The notes under the pieces: model-generated
Seen by the model: the letters and a program-made list of their open reading frames with translations, nothing else
Databases searched by the model: none
Told to the model about the DNA's origin: nothing
Shown here: one piece after another, positions 8,347 through 9,691 of the stretch
Layout of the letters: the number at the start of each line of letters is the position of its first letter
How positions within the stretch are numbered: position 1 is the first letter of the stretch
Program-made: the position numbers and the translations under genes
DNA from: an uncultured Prevotella sp.
GTDB lineage: Bacteria; Bacteroidota; Bacteroidia; Bacteroidales; Bacteroidaceae
DNA: 9,691 bases
Reading direction: 5' to 3'
NCBI GenBank assembly: GCA_900548745.1
Contig: URLQ01000112.1
Coordinates: 1 to 9,691, forward strand

Positions 8347-8354
8347 CAAAAATA
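8347..8354 (-). promoter_or_regulatory. Likely -7 box of the hisHAF promoter
   Basis: On the minus strand the bases read TATTTTTG, matching TAnnTTTG, about 78 bases before hisH. The nearest upstream TTTG is about 14 bases away, closer than the usual 19-21, so only the -7 half is supported. Confidence 0.4.
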
Positions 8355-8424
8355 ACAAAATTAAATAACAAAACATATTATTATAGTCATAAATCTACTT
8401 CCGTGCCATACATTTTGTTCATCA

Positions 8425-8462
8425 TGCATTCCGGGAAATTATAATTATCCTGGATACATGCA
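8425..8462. repeat. Imperfect inverted repeat / hairpin
   Basis: TCCGGGA (8430-8436) pairs with TCCTGGA (8448-8454), 7 bp with one G.U on the + strand RNA, around an 11-base A/T loop. It is extended by TGCAT (8425-8429) with ATGCA (8458-8462) across a 3-base bulge. There is no T run, so it is not an obvious terminator; it may be an operator or part of an RNA. Confidence 0.4.
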
Positions 8463-8575
8463 CATCAAGTCAAGAGAAACAACGTATTATTTGCCTTTTA
8501 AAAAGGAGTTCATCCAACATTTCAAGTGATAATCATGAGTCAATATTCCGGAAGGTACAGATTTGTCACTTTCAA

Positions 8576-8685
8576 GAAAGTCCGTAACTTTTGCATAGAA
8601 AGTCGGTAACTTTCACATAGAAAGTCGGCAACTTTTGCATAGAAAGTCCGTAACTTTTACATAGAAAGTCCGTAACTTATGATGT
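8576..8685. repeat. Five tandem 22-bp direct repeats with internal dyads
   Basis: Units begin at 8576, 8598, 8620, 8642 and 8664, exactly 22 bp apart. Each opens GAAAGTC(C/G)G and continues (T/C)AACTTT; units 1-4 then end (T/C)(G/A)CATA. Unit 5 diverges in its last eight bases, and the final half of a degenerate unit (CACTTTCA) precedes unit 1. Within each unit AAAGT and ACTTT form an inverted pair around five bases, so the array is a regular series of alternating half-sites. A spacing of about two helical turns fits protein binding on one DNA face. The period is not a multiple of three, so it is not a coding repeat, and it lacks the spacers of a CRISPR array. Confidence 0.9.
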
Positions 8686-8702
8686 TGTTTGAGGATACAG
8701 GG

Positions 8703-8746
8703 GTAAGCTGAATAAACAAGGCACTTGTTGCTTACTTTATTTTTTA
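8703..8746 (+). terminator. Rightward intrinsic terminator with no known gene in front
   Basis: GTAAGC (8703-8708) pairs with GCTTAC (8730-8735), and AACAAG (8715-8720) with CTTGTT (8724-8729) around GCA; six bases (8709-8714) bulge on the left. The stem is followed by TTTATTTTTT (8736-8745). The T tract makes it directional on the + strand. It stands 18 bases after the repeat array and about 100 bases before the next promoter, so it must end either an unannotated transcript or read-through. Confidence 0.6.
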
Positions 8747-8845
8747 ATGTCTCCCGAACCAGAAACCAGTACACATCATACCCGGAAATACAGGACGAGC
8801 CATATTTTTTGCATCATATAATATCAGAGTTTGATTATTAATTGT

Positions 8846-8853
8846 TACATTTG
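8846..8853 (+). promoter_or_regulatory. Likely -7 box of the DUF3256 gene
   Basis: TACATTTG matches TAnnTTTG. The upstream TTTG at 8830-8833 is only 12 bases away, so the -33 partner is not convincing. The start would be near 8860, giving a leader of about 64 bases. Confidence 0.5.
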
Positions 8854-8878
8854 CACAAAGATTAAACATAACAACAGA

Positions 8879-8903
8879 CCTGGACGGGCATCATTCCGCC
8901 AGG
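8879..8903 (+). other. Stem-loop in the 5' leader of the DUF3256 gene
   Basis: CCTGG (8879-8883) pairs with CCAGG (8899-8903) and CGG (8885-8887) with CCG (8896-8898), with A8884 bulged and an 8-base loop. It ends about 20 bases before the ATG, which is preceded by an A-rich stretch. It could affect translation or RNA stability. Confidence 0.45.
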
Positions 8904-8923
8904 CAAAGAAAAGAAAAAAAACA

Positions 8924-9571
8924 ATGAAGAAATCAATAATTACACTTGTCTGCAGCATGTTTTCCGTAGTGGCAATGGCGCAGATGACGGTCTCTGACGC
9001 ATGGAAAGCCATGCCCGACAGCATCTTACCATATTTCAACTCGCAACTCAGAAGCGAGATTATCGACATGTACAAGATAAGCCATGACAGCAAGACAAAA
9101 AACCTGCTTGAGGGGGAAAGCTTGGTGAAGACTCTCACGGATACCCTTCTTTGCCTGCAGCTGAACCCTTCCACCGAGATGCAGCTGATGCTACTGCCAA
9201 AGACAGACAGTACCAACCTGATATGTATGGTAAGGTCCTTCGGCACACCCACAATGGAGAGCCGCATAACATTCTATTCTACAGACTGGAAGAAAACCGA
9301 AGAGCGCTTCGGACTGCCGGACCTAACCAATGCTCCACTAATGCTCGACATGCTTACCGAGCGTCCCGACACGATGAGCACAGAGAAATTCCGCGAAGTA
9401 AAGAAGCTGATAGAACCCGTAATGGTTTCGGCAAATCTTCATGTAGAAGACAACGAACCTGTTATTTCTCTATCTATAAACTCTCCTTTGCTTACGAAAG
9501 AGGAATATTTACGGCTAAATGCTATCAAAAAGCAAAAATCTTTTAAATGGAAAGAAGATAAGTTTAAATAG
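8924..9571 (+). CDS. Secreted DUF3256-type protein of unknown function
   Basis: 215 residues from ATG 8924. The start is chosen because it opens a signal peptide, MKKSIITLVCSMFSVVAMAQ: lysines, a hydrophobic core, then a type I site after AMA at 19. Upstream TTG 8831 would precede the promoter and leader and bury the signal. C10 is too early for a lipobox, so the protein should be free in the periplasm or exported. The mature part begins TVSDAWKAMPDSILPYFN and continues with residues such as LCLQLNPSTEMQLMLLP and ITFYSTDWKK, which I recognise as the DUF3256 pattern, a Bacteroidales-restricted family with no known activity. No catalytic motif or membrane segment is seen in the mature part, and the C-terminus is lysine-rich. 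It is transcribed alone, divergent from hisHAF. The family call is from memory; secretion is well supported. Confidence 0.8.
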   Translation: MKKSIITLVCSMFSVVAMAQMTVSDAWKAMPDSILPYFNSQLRSEIIDMYKISHDSKTKNLLEGESLVKTLTDTLLCLQLNPSTEMQLMLLPKTDSTNLICMVRSFGTPTMESRITFYSTDWKKTEERFGLPDLTNAPLMLDMLTERPDTMSTEKFREVKKLIEPVMVSANLHVEDNEPVISLSINSPLLTKEEYLRLNAIKKQKSFKWKEDKFK

Positions 9572-9590
9572 TGTTTAAAAACACACTTTT
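9571..9590 (+). terminator. Weak terminator-like hairpin after the DUF3256 gene
   Basis: GTGTT (9571-9575) pairs with AACAC (9580-9584) around TAAA, followed by ACTTTTATT. A five-pair stem touching the stop codon is weak evidence. Confidence 0.3.
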
Positions 9591-9603
9591 ATTAAGAAAA
9601 AAC

Positions 9604-9633
9604 TTGCAAGTACGAATATTTGTTGTACCTTTG
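9604..9633 (+). promoter_or_regulatory. Strong Bacteroidetes promoter at the window end
   Basis: TTG (9604-9606), 19 bases, then TACCTTTG (9626-9633). Both boxes and the spacing match the Bacteroidetes consensus, the best match in the window on the + strand. Transcription should begin near 9640 and run out of the window. Confidence 0.8.
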
Positions 9634-9639
9634 CATTGT

Positions 9640-9691
9640 GTTTTTCATGGTATTAGATTATTAAGGTTAATAAAAGATTGGTTGTCGTGAG
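9640..9691 (+). ncRNA. Start of a structured 5' leader or small RNA (cut by window end)
   Basis: No start codon with a long frame follows the promoter within the window. The transcript would contain TTATTAA-GG-TTAATAA (9658-9673), an A/T dyad, and then GGTTGTCGTGAG (9680-9691). The last bases look like the left arm and GTGA (GNRA-type) loop of a hairpin whose right arm would be GACAACC. The text CATGGTATTAGATTATTAAGG is reminiscent of leaders I associate with Bacteroidales genes for RNA-binding or cold-shock type proteins, but this is memory and not certain. Confidence 0.4.

Larger units (their letters stand above)
8355..8820. other. Divergent intergenic region without a recognised gene
   Basis: About 465 bp between the hisHAF and DUF3256 promoters. 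In order it holds an imperfect hairpin (8425-8462), a 22-bp tandem repeat array (8576-8685) and a rightward intrinsic terminator (8703-8746). The longest frame worth mentioning, a 23-codon frame from ATG 8458 ending in TGA, has no supporting features. The order structure, repeats, terminator raises the possibility of a small RNA on the + strand, but no clean promoter is visible: TACATTTTG at 8409-8417 has one base too many. Confidence 0.5.

Noticed and set aside
8458..8529. Small + strand frame (MHIKSRETTYY...) before the repeats
   Set aside because: Only 23 codons, no ribosome site, no recognised motif, in a region better explained by repeats and RNA structure.
8576..8685. CRISPR array
   Set aside because: The 22-bp units are directly adjacent with no variable spacers, and there are no cas genes nearby.
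8831..8923. N-terminal extension of the DUF3256 protein from TTG 8831
   Set aside because: It overlaps the -7 box and leader hairpin and would place 31 residues before a typical signal peptide.

Overview
The window looks like chromosomal DNA of a Bacteroidales bacterium, most likely Prevotella-like. The support is a DUF3256-type secreted protein (a Bacteroidales-restricted family), several Bacteroidetes -7 promoter boxes (TAnnTTTG) with weak or absent Shine-Dalgarno sites, and a two-subunit methylmalonyl-CoA mutase of the kind these succinate/propionate producers carry. Species assignment is inference.

Layout, left to right. (1) 1-402 (+): 3' part of a ZIP-family metal transporter, cut by the window edge. 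(2) 403-587: convergent gap holding a very long hairpin that probably terminates both neighbours. (3) 588-1544 (-): a regulator joining a degenerate ScdA_N (DUF542)-like segment, a hemerythrin/RIC-like di-iron domain and a C-terminal LuxR HTH. (4) 1545-1801: gap with a probable terminator for the mut genes. (5) 1802-5843 (-): mutA-mutB, small then large subunit of the B12-dependent mutase, with a good promoter at 5972-6003. (6) 6128-8269 (-): hisH-hisA-hisF, a compact histidine operon ending in a good intrinsic terminator; no hisI/hisIE follows. (7) 8270-8923: a 654-bp divergent intergenic region, the least explained part. It holds a short leader ORF overlapping the hisH start, an imperfect hairpin, five tandem 22-bp repeats with internal dyads, and an intrinsic terminator pointing rightward with no annotated gene in front of it. 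(8) 8924-9571 (+): secreted DUF3256-type protein. (9) 9572-9691: a near-consensus promoter and the start of a structured leader, cut by the window end.

MutA and MutB form one heterodimer interconverting succinyl-CoA and (R)-methylmalonyl-CoA. HisH and HisF form the imidazole glycerol phosphate synthase, and HisA makes its substrate. The transporter, the hemerythrin-LuxR regulator and the DUF3256 protein have no visible functional link to these pathways. I see no mobile element, CRISPR array, tRNA or rRNA. The best candidates for something undescribed are the 22-bp repeat array with the orphan terminator beside it, and the regulator that looks like a di-iron repair protein turned sensor.
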